A stretch of 64,000 bases of DNA from Impatiens glandulifera (lineage: Eukaryota > Streptophyta > Magnoliopsida > Ericales > Balsaminaceae): the NCBI RefSeq assembly GCF_907164915.1, contig NC_061862.1:93513995-93577994 (forward strand). The letters run 5' to 3'. Positions within the stretch are counted from its first letter, which is position 1, and every line of letters begins with the position of its first letter. The translations under genes were made by a program, and so were the position numbers. Of this stretch, positions 33,925-49,500 are shown one piece after another. Below the pieces are notes generated by a model. The model was not told the origin of the DNA and did not search any database. It was given only the letters and a program-made list of their open reading frames with translations.

Positions 33925-36900
33925 CAACTAATCAATAACCAAATATGTTTAATGGCGTAAAAAGTTGAATAAATATTTAAAACACTATTACATATAATGA
34001 TTTTCAATTTATATATGGATTGGACTATGATAGAAAAAAGACTAGACAATATTATGGATATAATAATTAGTATATTATATATAATATTTAAATAGATAAA
34101 AAAAAGTTTAATATATTATATATAATTAAATTATATAATATATAATATTGAAAGAGATAAAAAAAAGATTAATATATTATGTATAATAAAAGATAAAAAA
34201 AAGTATTAGTATATATTTTATATACAATATGAAGAGATAAAAAAAAGTTTAGTGTATATATTATATATAATATGTTTGAGAGAAAAAATGAATTTACAAG
34301 GATAATAATATATTATATTATATAAAAAAGTTAATAGATTATTGCTCAAAATAAGTTAATAGATTCTTGTTATATTTGCACCAAAATAATTTAAATATGT
34401 ATAATAATATTTAATAGAAAAATATCAATTGTTTTTACGGTATCCACCTCCTAAAGTAAAAATTAAATTTTATTTATTTGTTTTACCATGTATTTTTTAT
34501 ATTAGTTATTTGTAAGCTTAAACATATCATATTATTTAATGTAGAGAGTTATACGTGTGTTATGCTCTTCAAGAACATGATTTAAAAATGATTAATATAT
34601 TAAATGTTCAAACACTTTATATAGTTTTATACTTTGATTTTGGAATTTTATGTTTTAGAATATTGATTAATAATGGAGGTTTGATATTTTTGGACTAGTA
34701 TCGTAAGCACTAAAAATCAACACTCCAATTTATAATATTAAAGTAATTATTTTAAATTATTTTTAAATAATAAGATCAAAATAATTAACCCCAATGGCCA
34801 AAAACACATTTAAAATAATTAATTAGGATTAATTATTATGCTAATTAATCAAATTAATTAAATTTAAAATTAAAATAAACTTATTTGTTATGAATTTCTC
34901 TTTATTTGTTCTTAGGATGGAGGATAATGAATGAATTTAAAATAAACTTATTTGATTAAATAAAAAAAAAAGGAGGATCAATCGATTAGAGATAATGATG
35001 AGAAGTCATTCCATGCGATGAGGGAAACATGTGAATTCAAATATGCTCAACCAATCAGAGTGCAATATTTGTTTTTAATTAATTGATGTATTACATTCTA
35101 GTTACGCACCTAATGTTAGAAACATTTCTTTAGACTCCCTATAAATACTTTAGGCTACATACCATAGAAGACACTTTTTCCTTATGTCACACATTCTTCC
35201 AATTCTTTTATATATATTTTTAATTTCCTATAAATCCATTTTGCATTACTTTCGAGTTTGTTTTTGTTTGAATAATTTTTGAATTAGTAAATTAATTGAA
35301 GATTAATCAAATTGAATTAATTTAAAAATTCAATATATTCAAACTATTCATTCAATAATAATCAAAATGTCAAATTTGAAAAACAAAATTCATTTTATAA
35401 ATTTATGTTCTTGGGATCTGGTTTAAAAACAATGACTTAATAACATGTGTATGGTTATATATTAAATAAATGAGAAAAACTTTGATTTCTATAAATAATT
35501 GAGGTTATGATATGACTTTAATATTGTATTGTTCACAATGTATAATATATACTTGTATGCAAAATAAATAAATAAATCAGCTTTGGTATATTTTTGGGTT
35601 TATTATGTGTACTTGATGTAGTTCAGGTTAGGGGTGTTCAATATTTTGTTTGAACGGATGTCCGGCCGAATTTGAATTTGAGTTTATTGAATTTGAATAA
35701 ATCGAATTTGAATTTGATTTTTAATTTTGAATCAAATTTTAAACCAATTCAAATTCAAATACGATTTTCGAGTTGGAATTTCAACTCAATAAATCAAATC
35801 GAATTCATTTTTTTATTATTTATTATAATTATATATTATATAATTTATTAAAGTTTGGTTAGAAAGTGTACCCTTAGGGCCTGTTTGGCCAAAAAAACTC
35901 ATATATTCACAAATTTGCAGAATCATAATTTTTAAAACACGTGTCCAAAAATTATGAAATTGATATATTTACGATCACAAAAATATTTCCAAATTTGACG
36001 TCGAATTTCATAATTTTCTGGATAACTTGATATTTTCGATATTTTTCATGATTTTATGAACATTTTTTTTTACTTTATGCATGTATGATGATTTTTGTTT
36101 AACATGTTTCCTACTTTTGTAGGATTTTACTTGTATGTATATATGATTTTCTTTATTGTATTTTATTTATGCTTATATATGTTTGTATGTATGCTTGTAT
36201 TATTGTTTGAACAAAAAATAAAAGATTCACACAAATGTGCACAATCACTCTTAGAATTAGGTTAAACAAGAAAAATAGAAAAACTAAAATGTAAAGTGTA
36301 AAATATAATTTTAAAGGACATAATTGTAATAATATAAGTTATCTTTGTAATGAGTGTCGTGGAACTTAACGTTTTTAGTCCTTTCCCACATATAACCAAG
36401 CACCAAACTAATAAAAAGATCTCTAATTATTGCGTGGATACGCCTAAATTATTTTCCTAATTTTAAAAAATTAGGTGGTGACTCTATAGTCTTGAGGTTA
36501 TCATTAATTAATTATTTTTTAAAAAGACCTATGTTAACATCTCATTAAATTCTCAATGTTAGATGGAATTCGACGAGAGGGTTGATTATGGGGTTACAAT
36601 AAAGTTTAGCTTTTATCGCTTTACTTTTTCGATATCACTTAAAAAATAAATTCTACACGTAAAAATAAATTTATAAGAGAAGATTAAACAATGTAAGATA
36701 TAGAGCTAAGATGAGTGATTTCTATCGTGTATAGTTTCTAGCGACTCTGTTGTGAATATTTAATGCTTTGCTTCAAACACAATTTTGGCAATTTAGAAAT
36801 CTATTTTACACAAAACTATATCGCCAAGCAAATGTTGAAAGAGTGTCCTTATAAAATAAAGGAATAGAGGAAGGGATTTGGAATTTGATCTCCCTACAAA

Positions 36901-37970
36901 AAAATATTTTGATTTCTTAATGTGCATGAATTCTAGGACTCTAGTGTGAAGATAATATAAGGTATACGTCATTTGACAAAGCCTATACATCTATTTATTA
37001 CTTTATAAGATTATCAATGAGGAATGATAATCTCCACCCACTTTTGAGAAATTTTTATGTGATTTGTTCGTTGAGTATGAATGTAGAAAAAACCTAGGTT
37101 AACCCTTTCTTTCATTTCATAAATTCTCTACCATTAAAAATAAGGGATTTGTGATTAGCGGTGAGGGGTATGACCAATTAGAGCTCTCCTTACATCGATA
37201 ACATTTAGATTATCCTTGTCGGTATCATCCCTCTCTCTTATTGTCATGGAAGTCATATAACAAAAATTCCTACGTCATTTCTACCGGTCGTTGAATCGCC
37301 GTGCCCGAGCATTAAAGTCACTGTCGTAATATTTTTTATTAGTTATCTGACTACTATATATGTAAATACATAGTATGCATATGGATATAAATAAGTATTC
37401 ATGAGTACATTCTATCCATTTAATAAACATGGATTTTTTTTTATAAAAATATAAAAACAATAAAAACAAAAATCATGAAAAGATAAAAATATAAAAAGTC
37501 TAACTTAACGAGTTATTGTCTTTAAGTTTTTATTACACAAATTCATTGATGTTAAAACGTTCGATGACCATTCAAACTAAAAAAATAAATCTATCAAGAG
37601 GAGGACATCATCCCGTGGACATCAAATAAGAGGAACATGTCAAAGACAAGGAAGCAAAACGACAAAGACTTAAATTTCCTTTAATGCTTTTAAAATTTAA
37701 CTTTGATGTTGAGGGGTGTATGCGTTTGTGATTGTTTTTGATTTATCCACACACTTAAATAAAATGTAACTTCTTCTAATACACTCAATATTTTTATGAA
37801 TGAAAAATGACTGTTTATTCTACGTTTATGACATACATGTATATGAGTAACATGTACTACTCTTTCGGTTTACTCTTTAAACCATCTCGCCCTCTTTCGA
37901 CTAATCTATTCACCATAGAAGCGTACTACATAATTGAGGAGACATCCAATAAATATTTAAGCAATGTACA
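33608..37970. other. Unit-1 spacer with degraded MITE-like ends
   Basis: No gene. It contains an (AT)n tract at about 33,881-33,920. A GAATTTGAATTTGA-type low-complexity segment follows aggggtgttcaat at about 35,630-35,810. GGGCCTGTTTGGCC at 35,878 is a sequence often found at MITE ends. No matching right end was found. The whole stretch is paralogous to about 54,833-59,165 in unit 2. Confidence 0.55.
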
Positions 37971-37972
37971 AC

Positions 37973-38600
37973 TCTAAATCCAATATCCTTCGTAACGGTC
38001 TTTCTATTCTTCGTTGACAAGCAAACGAACTTCACTTAGTTCATAATTCATGACTCTTCGTAGAGTTCCTTCTATCCATCGACGAATGAATGTGCTTCAC
38101 TAATCTTAGAATCCACATTTCTTCTTAGAATTCTTTCGATTTCTTGTCGACGAACACACAAATATTGGATCCACGACTTATTATAAAGCCTTTACTGCTA
38201 CTCTTCTACGGAAGCACGGTCATCATTCAACTTTGAATCCAAGATTCTTTATCCTTTATATCCCCATCAACGAATACACGTGCTTACTTCAACACGAAAT
38301 TCATGACTCTTTGTGAAAATCTTTCTATCCTTCATTAATAAACGCACGCGCGTCACTAACTTAGGGATCACGTCTCTTTTCAAGGATCCTTTTATCACTC
38401 GTTAATGAAAACACGCACATCACTAATTTAGACCTCACATCTCTTTTCAGAGATCTTTTATCCTTTGTCTATGAACGTGCAAATACCATTCAGTTTAGAA
38501 TCTACGACCATTCGTGGAATTCATTTTATCATTTTCTTGACGAACGCGCGAATTCGTGACTCTTTGTGGTATTTCTTTATACACTTCGTCAACAAATTAA
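37973..38600. repeat. Degenerate ~65-bp minisatellite (unit 1)
   Basis: About ten diverged monomers of 60-68 bp run head to tail. Each follows the pattern 'cttagaatccatgactcttcgtagaattctttctatcc-tcgacgaa', 'cacg-gcttcacta' (shown in two parts). The recurring words are actctt, tctatcc or ttatcc, gacgaa and cactaa. The copy in unit 2 is at about 59,170-59,790. No long open frame; not coding as far as can be seen. Confidence 0.75.
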
Positions 38601-40834
38601 CAACAATGCATATGTTAATTTCCATTTTTAGACAAAGATGTTGCAAACTAAGGCGATGTCGATGTTGTTACTTTTTCATTTCCTCCATATTTAGATATTG
38701 TGTGCTTGTGTCATGCCTTCAAAATCATCTTTAATTAAAAAATATATTGATATTGAAAGAGAGAAATATGTCAAATAATTTTATAATTAAAATGTAAATA
38801 ATATGATAGAAATTACGAAATATTAAATATGATATTTTAATACGAAATTTAATAGACTTGAATCACAGGCTAAACATAATTTACACCAAAAGGGGCTATC
38901 CCTTAGTGAGAATGAATTTAATTTGATTTGAAAACGAAATATATTTATTAGTCAAAATAAGTTATAATCAAAATCTAAGAAACACAACCTAGTTGAAATT
39001 TTAAGCGATCAATAATTTTAAATTAGTTATGAAGATGGTTTAAATTTTGGCCATAAAATAATAATTATTCATATTTGGAGATATATTATTAATTTTGTAC
39101 CATTTGAAATACTAGCTATTTCAAATAAAAATAAATGTATTAGAAAAAAATTCAAACAAAAATACATGTAAAAAAGTAATTTCAAACAAAATTATGTTTA
39201 TGAACATATTTAAAACTCAGTTTTATGTATAGGGAACACTATACTTATTATCTCTTAACTAAAATTAGGTCAATAAAATTGGTTTGAGTTGAGTTTTAAG
39301 TGATGCTATAAATTGTTGGTATAAATTTCAAATATAATGGAAGGGTATTAACAAACCAATATCTTGAATATGTCATTAATTTTAAAAAAATTTAGCGAGT
39401 TAAATTAAAAAATAAAAATAATTATTTAATACAATTAAAAAATTTAAAACAGTGTTAGTCTATGAGAGCAAAATATAATATTTAAGTTCCATAGAAATAT
39501 ATTAAATTAAAATAAGAGACTATAGAACTGTAGAGGTCGTGTTCATCTAATTTAAGGGGAAAAAAACAGAATGAAGTTATTTCTTGAAAAATATCTTCTC
39601 ATTTATAAAAGAAAAATTAGTAGCTTGTAAGGTCAATTTGTAAATTTGATTTTGTTAGAGTAATGTTCAAAAAGTTATTGATATTTATATGTGTAAACTA
39701 AAATTTCATTAAAAAATATTAGTTTATTCAGAATATTTTTTTATGTAAAATTTATCTTTCAAATGATCCAAATTTATAATATTGTGATTTCCAATCCTAA
39801 TCAAGAATCATAAAAGGAGTGTTTCTTATTGCAGGGTGCAATAACAAACAATATTGTAAAAACTTAAATTTGGCAAAACAATAACAACATTAAACAAAAT
39901 TTCTATAAATTTAAAACTTTTTTGAATAAATTTTCTAAACCCATGTAACAAGATAATGTATATATCTATCAATTATATTATTAGGTATAAAGGTTTATAC
40001 TTTGTTTTAAAAAAATAATCCATTTAATAAAAAATAAAACACTTATAAGTACAACAACAAAAATATACATATGAAAAAAAAAAGTTTAAAAAGCAAAAAT
40101 AAATTAAGAAACATACTACAATTAATTAGTTTAAACGTTTCAAGAAGAACAATAATGTCTTTACATAAATTCATAAGTTTTCGAATCTCATATCGAATGA
40201 CATTGTAAATAAATCTTAAGAACATACTTTCATTATTAAATGTTCTCCGATTTATTTTCAACTAGATAATACATTAAAAAATTATAGGGATATAGATCTA
40301 TCTTGTAAATAAAGTTTTTTTAGTCATTCCTCTGTATACCTATCCCAATAACTAATGATAGTCTTCAACCTAACTTATTAAATTCCTGTAAAATTACATA
40401 ATATATTTGCGATATCGTGAAAATGTACATAATGTACAAGCATATGAGAATAGTATACAATCTCTTTGTAGGACATTCGACAATCGCTCAGATAATTTAT
40501 TGCTATTTGTATATTTTTTATATTTAAAAAATAATCCTAATAAATAAATAAATAAACAGTAAAAACAATTAATAAAAAATTATTAAAAATTTAAATATCA
40601 AATAAAGTTTAATTTCTTTTATTCAACGTTTTTTTTACTAAATGTCAAATCAACATTTTAATTTTATTTTTGATAATTATGATTGTTAAATTATAAGTAT
40701 ATATTTAATGATAATTATATTAAAAAAAAACAAATCAGGACTATCCTAATAACTCAAATAAATAAAAAAAAATCAATAAGAAGATAATTGAATAAAATAT
40801 TCTCTTAAATATTTAAATAATAAATATATTCATC
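38601..40834. other. CP-B upstream region
   Basis: AT-rich, no gene. 39,740-39,910 is the segment also found at 15,523-15,720. It is paralogous to 59,790-62,025, with visible substitutions and small indels throughout. Confidence 0.55.
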
Positions 40835-40843
40835 TATAAAATA
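40835..40843 (+). promoter_or_regulatory. TATA box of CP-B
   Basis: TATAAAATA, 49 bp upstream of the CP-B ATG, which predicts a very short 5' UTR of roughly 15-20 nt. An identical box at the same spacing precedes CP-C. Confidence 0.65.
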
Positions 40844-40883
40844 ATCCTCATTTCATCCTTTAGACTCGCACCATTAATTAAAC

Positions 40884-42900
<2,017 letters not shown>

Positions 42901-42994
42901 ACGTAGCAATTAAATTAAAGTATCCAAATCTAAGTTAAAATAAGGTGGAGGTGGTGGTGGTCACTTCTTTTGTTTTTGTTGTTATTATGTATTT

Positions 42995-43022
42995 AATAAA
43001 CTGATCATGTTTTATTAATAAA
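42995..43022 (+). terminator. Possible polyadenylation signals of CP-B
   Basis: AATAAA at 42,995-43,000 and 43,017-43,022, about 100 bp after the stop codon. This is a plausible plant near-upstream element, but positional evidence only. Confidence 0.45.
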
Positions 43023-43400
43023 TCTACCATGATCACATGTATTTGCATAATTAATAATATAAATAAAATATTATTTATTTATAAATATTTTAAATAAAAT
43101 TAATATTATTTAAATTTAATTTATTTAAAATTAGTTTATGTTTTTAAAAATTAAGTTTAATATAAAATTTAATGTTAATATATATTTTAAAATTAATTAT
43201 ATATCTAAAGTTAAAAAAAATAATTTTATGAGTTTAAAAATACTTAAAAAAAGAAATGTAGATTTATTCTTAAGAAATCAAGTCAATTACATCATACAAG
43301 TTACTATAAATCATTCTAGAAATTTTACTTAAAGTTGTGTCATACATTTTTCTCTTATCAAAAGTAATGTTAGGCGTGTTTTACACTATTACCAACCTCT
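43023..43400. other. AT-rich 3' flank of CP-B
   Basis: Very AT-rich. A 64-codon frame at 43,138-43,332 is K/N/I/F-rich low complexity and not credible as a gene. Confidence 0.55.
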
Positions 43401-44770
43401 TATATTACCACAACATTTTTTTATCACCATTTCGACAAACCAACCTCCAATCACACAAACCAGGTCTCATACAGTGACCTCAGACACTTTCACACATCTA
43501 TTATCTCTAGTCAAATCAACCACCAATCTTAATCGACCTCTAATATCATGACCTCACGTTTTCACATGCATCTTATCACACTCGACAAACTAACCACCAA
43601 TCTCAATCGACCTATAATATTGTGAGCTCACACATTTTCACATTTCGGTCAATCAAAATTTTATTCATATTATTTTTAACCACCTATATCTCCTTTGTTA
43701 TCGGCCTCTTATACCCACAAATGACACCTCTCATCTGATGATTTTTACCCTTACTGCGGTCTCTTTTACCACCAAACCCACCATTCGACTTCTTATCTTG
43801 TGACTCACACTTTTCATAATCCTCTTTATCCACTCGAAAAATTATCCACAAATCTCAATCAACCTTTAATCATGTGACCTCACACACTTTACAACTCGAT
43901 TAATCAATATCTCATTCATATATTTTAATCAATAATATCTCATTTATTACTCATCCTCTTTTATAATACTGTGACCTCTTTTATTACGCCTAATTAATCT
44001 CAATCAACATTTCATCTTCTGACCTCACACTTTCACACACCTTTTATCCCCATAAAACCAACACAAATCCCTCAATCGACCTCTCATCTTGTGATTCACA
44101 CATTTTCATGTCTTTTTGTCTACTCGATAAATAACTCACCAATCACGATTGAACTCTAATTTCGTGACCTCACACACTTTTACATTTCGGTCAATCAACA
44201 TATCATTCATAAATTTTTAACCACTAATATATTATTTTTACATACTTCTTAAATTATTTTTCACTTCCGGAAAACCAACCACCAAATCTCAATCGACATC
44301 TCATCTCATGACCTTACACACACTTTCATACACCTCTTATCCCTCGTCAAAACAAACATCAATCTCCTCAACCGACCTCTCATCTTGTGACTCACATTTT
44401 TTCATACCTCTCACACACATTTATACTCCGGTCAATTGACATCTCATTTATGTATTTTTAACCGTCATTATCTCCTTTTATTATCGACTTCTTATCCCAA
44501 CAAATCAACCACAAATATCCACCTCGTATCTCATCATATTTACTCTTATCGCGACTTCTTTTACCCCACTTCAACCAATCAACAACCAATCCCCCAATCG
44601 ATCACTTCGGTCATCAACATCTCATTCATATATTTTTAACCACTAATATCTAATTTATTATGAAGACCTCTTATATTTACCCTCACTTCGGAAAACCAAC
44701 CATCAAATCCTAATCGACATTTCATCTCGTGACCTCACACACTTTCACACACCTCTTATTCCCTCGATAA
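43400..44770. repeat. Degenerate tandem array with higher-order pattern
   Basis: Words such as 'gtgacctcacacactttcac', 'caatctcaatcgacctct' and 'tttcggtcaatcaacat', followed by a 'catatatttttaaccac' word, recur. Short monomers of about 70-75 bp are grouped into larger blocks. The ttttaaccac-type block recurs near 43,660, 43,910, 44,210, 44,450 and 44,625. No coding content. It lies between CP-B and the antisense Copia relic. It is not present after CP-A, where the corresponding stretch is deleted. Confidence 0.75.
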
Positions 44771-44784
44771 ACCACCCACCAAGC

Positions 44785-45330
44785 TTAAATCATCATCTTC
44801 AAGTTATTGAAGATGATAGAGGCCCAGTTGATGGATGTCCCGCAGACGATTGAGATCATCATCTCATACACCTTCCTAGTATAGAACTGGTTAGGTATCT
44901 GTCCCAGGATGGATCTTTGGATGATGTCATGAAGAAGTTGGATGTGGGGAGCGAGGTTGGATTTGAGTCCTTGGTTGTTGACCGGACTCAAAGTGTTGGA
45001 GAAGAAGTGCGAAAATTCCTCATTTGCATTGGAGAGAGGAGGGGGGAAATCTGAAAATCCTTCGGTTGGTAGATGAAAGAAACTGGAGAAGGATTCTTCA
45101 GTGATATGGAAGAAGAAACTTCCTTTCACATAGGAAACGATCGATCCATTATCCAGAATGACGGCATGATTGATGAAGTCGGTAACATCCCTTTCCAGAA
45201 GAAAGTCATAATCTTCTAGGAATTTTTGCAAGCCGGAGTCAACAAGATTCTGAAAAACAATGCCTCTTGTTTCGCTATCTCGAGATGATAGCATTGAATC
45301 AAAATCAATGACTAGAGATGTTCAATACAT
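44785..45330 (-). pseudogene. Accessory ORF-B-like relic (truncated)
   Basis: The minus-strand frame opens at an ATG at 45,330 with a stop two codons later, and is then open from about 45,310. It contains VIDFDS, VDSGLQKFLED, FFHLPTEGFSDFPPP and SINWASIIFNNLK, matching ORF-B (26,775-27,479) position for position. It is cut at 44,785, before the C-terminal 45 or so residues. Confidence 0.82.
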
Positions 45331-45410
45331 GATAAAGATATGAGAGAGATCCGAGTTTTAGAGAGATGCTCAAAGAAAGAATGTTGTAGTTTGGATGGAG
45401 GTAAGTTGCT

Positions 45411-45419
45411 CTTTAAATA
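45411..45419 (-). promoter_or_regulatory. TATA-like box of the ORF-B-like relic
   Basis: TATTTAAAG on the minus strand, about 89 bp upstream of the relic's ATG at 45,330. It parallels the boxes upstream of the accessory ORFs in the intact element. Confidence 0.45.
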
Positions 45420-45841
45420 GGGGATCGGGTTCAAAAGAATTTAAGATTTTCATTAAATAGAGAATCTGTCCGTTATGAAAAGTCTTGTCTTATTTCCCAA
45501 AAAGGTTACTTTTGATTCTTGGGAAGGAGTTACTTTTTCAGAAGATTGTTTTGGGAAAATGCGAGGGTTGACACAATAACAGGTCAAATTTTAAGCGCAT
45601 GCTTGGGAATATTTTGAAAATGACCGAAATTTGGTAATGACCGATATTTGGTAGCTTCTCCCTGAGAGTATGCCCAGTTAAGGAAAATGACTTTTAAAGT
45701 TAATCATCTTAATATTTGACCGAAGTTTCATTAAACCGATATTTCATAAAAGCAGAAAACACATAACCGATATTGAAGCAAAATAATCGGTATGGTTGTG
45801 AAATACATAAAGTAGACCCAAGGACTAGTAGTGAGATGGTC

Positions 45842-46559
45842 CAATAGCTAGAGTTCTTCTAGCTCTTTCTCTGTCTATCCGGTAGATGTATGTCTGGATC
45901 CTCTCCTTCGTCAACATCTGATTAGGATAGAGGGTGGCTCATCGACCGAGGTAGACATTGATGTCAAAGAACAGACCACATAACTGAGGAGCAAATCCTC
46001 TTTTCTTGGAAAATATCATCTTCTTCAGGTTGTTGAAGAAGATCCTGGACCAGTTGACTAGAGTGCCTTCGGTGATGGCAACCATCATTTCGAAGACCTT
46101 CTGGGTGTAGGATTGAGTGTTTGCCTTGGGAATAATATTCTTACTTAGGATCTCACTCAGTTACTGAAATTCACTTTGGAGGGAAGTTTTGGCTCCATAA
46201 GTGTTGACCAGATTCATGGAATCTGAAAAGTGGTGGCACATCTCATTGATGACCATCGGTGAGAAGTTGAAGTTAGTGAGACCTTCAGTAGGTAGTCCGC
46301 AACTAAGTGCGAGATCTACCTCACTAAAGATGAAGGATTTGCCTTGAACTTCGGCAAGGATAAGATCATCCCGAATGACCCTAGCGGTGTTGAAAAATTC
46401 AGTAACTACATTATAGTCTATGATATATCTATCTTCCAAAAATGGTCTTAAACCGGAACGTTCAATGGACCGAAAAAGGGCTTGGATTTCAACATCTTCA
46501 GAATGTGAGACTGATTCAAAATTGGCAAGAAAAATTTTGTTAGCAAGGAAACTAGACAT
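45842..46559 (-). pseudogene. Accessory ORF-A-like relic
   Basis: A minus-strand frame of about 240 codons, the same length class as ORF-A, with in-frame stops at 46,161-46,163 and 45,939-45,941. The family pattern is clear: ANFESVS, ERSGLRPFLED, VVTEFFNTA, EVDLALSCGLPTEGL, VNWSRIFFNNLKKMI and GFAPQL. It starts only about 30 bp after the broken RNase H remnant, because the intervening spacer is deleted. Confidence 0.83.
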
Positions 46560-46589
46560 TTTTGCTTGAGGATTTTCTTATGTTTGATT

Positions 46590-49500
46590 TAAAGAGTGTG
46601 ATTATGTTCTCGAATGCAACACCGGATTATATGTTATCTCTATTGCACTAGTGTTGTCACAAAACATTGGAGATTCCACCGCCGTGATTCCAAAATACCT
46701 CAGTTGCTGTTGGATCCAGAGGAGTTGAGCATAGAAGCTTCAGGACGCAAGATACCCCGCCTCTGTAGTTGAGGTAGCAACCGATGTCTGCTTTTTGCTA
46801 TACCAAGAAATAAGTCGGTCACCTAGGAACTAGCATGTCCCGCTGGTACTCTTTCGGTCAATCTTACAACATGCATAGTCTGCATCAGAGTAACTCGTTA
46901 GATTGAAACTGGAATCCTTTGAATACCACAGTCCCACATCTTGAGTGCCCTTTAAATATTTTAAGATTCTGTTACGATTTGTTTCGTAAGATGTGTTTAT
47001 GGGTTCAAGAATCAAGTTCTTGATCTTAGGACCAATGAAAATTCTATAATCAAAGGGCAGCGGAAGATTTTGATAGAGAATTTGAGGGGATGGGATAGAA
47101 GAAACAAGGGTGCGAAGAGAAATACTGTTGGTTTATACCAAACAGTCCATAATAATAATAATAATAGACAAATAGGGGCGAAGTCACATCTTCATCATTC
47201 TATTCATGGGTCCTTGGGGAAGAAAGATCATCCTTATATAGGTGATGTCTTGCCCCATAATATTCGGTTACAACAAATACTAGAAAATAACAGAATTCGG
47301 TTTGTAAAATAGAAAAGGAAAGCAAAACAAAATAATAATACAACAAAACAGAAATCTGGCCCATGTGCACACTAGGACCGAGACTGGGTGTCGATGAAGG
47401 TTGCTGGAATTTATTCTAGGACCGAGGCCTAACAGATTCTTTTGGCAGCATTTTAATGAGATTGTTTAGGATTAGACTAGAATTTCCCGCACACCCCGAC
47501 CGCAAACAAGATGTCCGGTCGGCTAGCTGTTATGTACATAAGTGAACTGATAATTCCACGATAGGCTGTTAAGTCCACTCCTTGACCATCTTCATCTTTA
47601 TCCAGCTTGATCGATGAGCTCATTGGGGTGGATGCTGCATAGTAGTTTTCCATCCCAAACTTTTTTATCAGCTCCTTTGTGTACTTAGATTGATTGATGA
47701 ATGTTCCTCCTTCGATCTGCCGAACCTGGAGACCTAGAAAGAAAATCAACTCCCCCATCATACTCATTTCAAACTTGTCAGTCATCATCTTTGAAAATTT
47801 ATCACATAGCTTAGGGTCGGTTGACCCGAAAATAATATCATCCACATAAATTTGAACAAATAAGATATATCCATTTTTCTCAAATTTAAATAGGGTCTTA
47901 TCTACCGATCCTATAGTAAAATTATGGTTGAACAAAATTTTTGTCAAATTGTCATACCAAGCTTTAGGAGATTGTTTTAAACCGTAAAGGGCTTTATCCA
48001 ACCGGTACACATGACTAATTAGATCTTGATTTTTAAAACCTAGAGGTTGCTCAACATACACCTCCTCATTTAATTCACCGTTTAAAAATGCACTTTTAAT
48101 ATCCATTTGAAAAAGTTTGAAATTCTTGAAAACTGCAAAGGCTAGAAAAATTCTAATGGCTTCAAGTCTGGCCGTAGGAGCAAATGATTCTTTAAAATCA
48201 ATGCCTTCTTTCTGTTTATCCCTTGGGCCACTAATCTAGCTTTATTCCTCATAACTAAACCGTTTTCATTTAGTTTATTTCTCAACACCCATCTTGTTCC
48301 GATAACCGATTGATTTTTCGGTCTTGGATATAAATGCCAAACTTTATTCCTCTCAAATTGGTTCAATTCCTCTTGCATTTCTAAGATCCAATCTGGATCT
48401 AACAATGCTTCATCCACCTTTTTTGGCTCAATCTGGGATATGAAAGCAGAGTTTTTATATTATTCCAACAGTTGATGCCTAGTTTGGATGGGTAGTGAGG
48501 GGTTACCTATAATAAGCTCATGAGAATGATCTCTGTTACCTTTAAGATTCGGTCCAGAAATGTCTTCTAAATGACCGGTTATTTAATCAAGGTTAGACAA
48601 ATCGGTAGGCTGAACTGAGTCAAACCGACCGATTTCCTCAGCAGACACTGATGTGTCAACTTCCTGCTGTGAAGCAGCTTGATCCGGCTGAACCTCAGCA
48701 TTAACCGTTTGGTCATAGACAAACCTTTTAAAGACCGTAATCTCATCTTCACCATCATATTGGATATTTAATTTTTCCAATTTGTTGTGTAGATCAAAGG
48801 ATGATGCGATATTACTTTCAACCGATTCATCAAAAACAACATGAAAAGATTCTTCAACAGTTAAGGTCTTAGTGTTATATACTCTATATGCTTTACTCAC
48901 TACAGAATAGCTTATCATGATGCCAACGTCGGATTTTACATCGAAAGCAGTCAAATAAATTTTACCATTGTTATGAATGTAACACTTATAGCCAAAGATC
49001 CTAAGATACCGGATGTTAGGAACTCTATCATGGTATACTTCAAAAGGTGTTTTATTGAGCTGTTTATTAATCATAGACCGGTTTTGTTTATAACATGCAG
49101 TGTTAATAGCCTCAGCCCAAAATTTTTGAGCAATACCCGAATCGGCTATCATGGACCTTGCGGCTTCCTTAAGAGTTCGGTTTCTTCTCTCGGCCAGTCC
49201 ATTTTGTTGTGGTGTTGTAACACTAGAAAACTCGTATCTAATTCCAGATTCCTCAAAAAAATGCATTCAAAGTACTAAATATAAACTCAGTTCCTATATC
49301 AATTCTAATCTTATTTATGCGTATAGATTTCTCATTCTGTAACCTTTAAGCAGTTTAATTAAATTCGGTGTAGCTTGATTTTTAGATACCCAAAATATCA
49401 CCCAAGCATATCTAGAGTAATCATCAATAACTACCATATTATAATGCATACCACTTAGGCTTGTGACCCTAATCAGTCCAAATAAGTCCATGTGAAGCAA

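Noticed and set aside
35630..36420. Possible MITE starting GGGCCTGTTTGGCC
   Set aside because: Left-end word is suggestive, but no matching inverted right end or target duplication was found by eye.
37973..38600. CRISPR-like array
   Set aside because: Periodic, but monomers are diverged throughout with no constant repeat and variable spacer pattern. The genome is eukaryotic, so this is a minisatellite.
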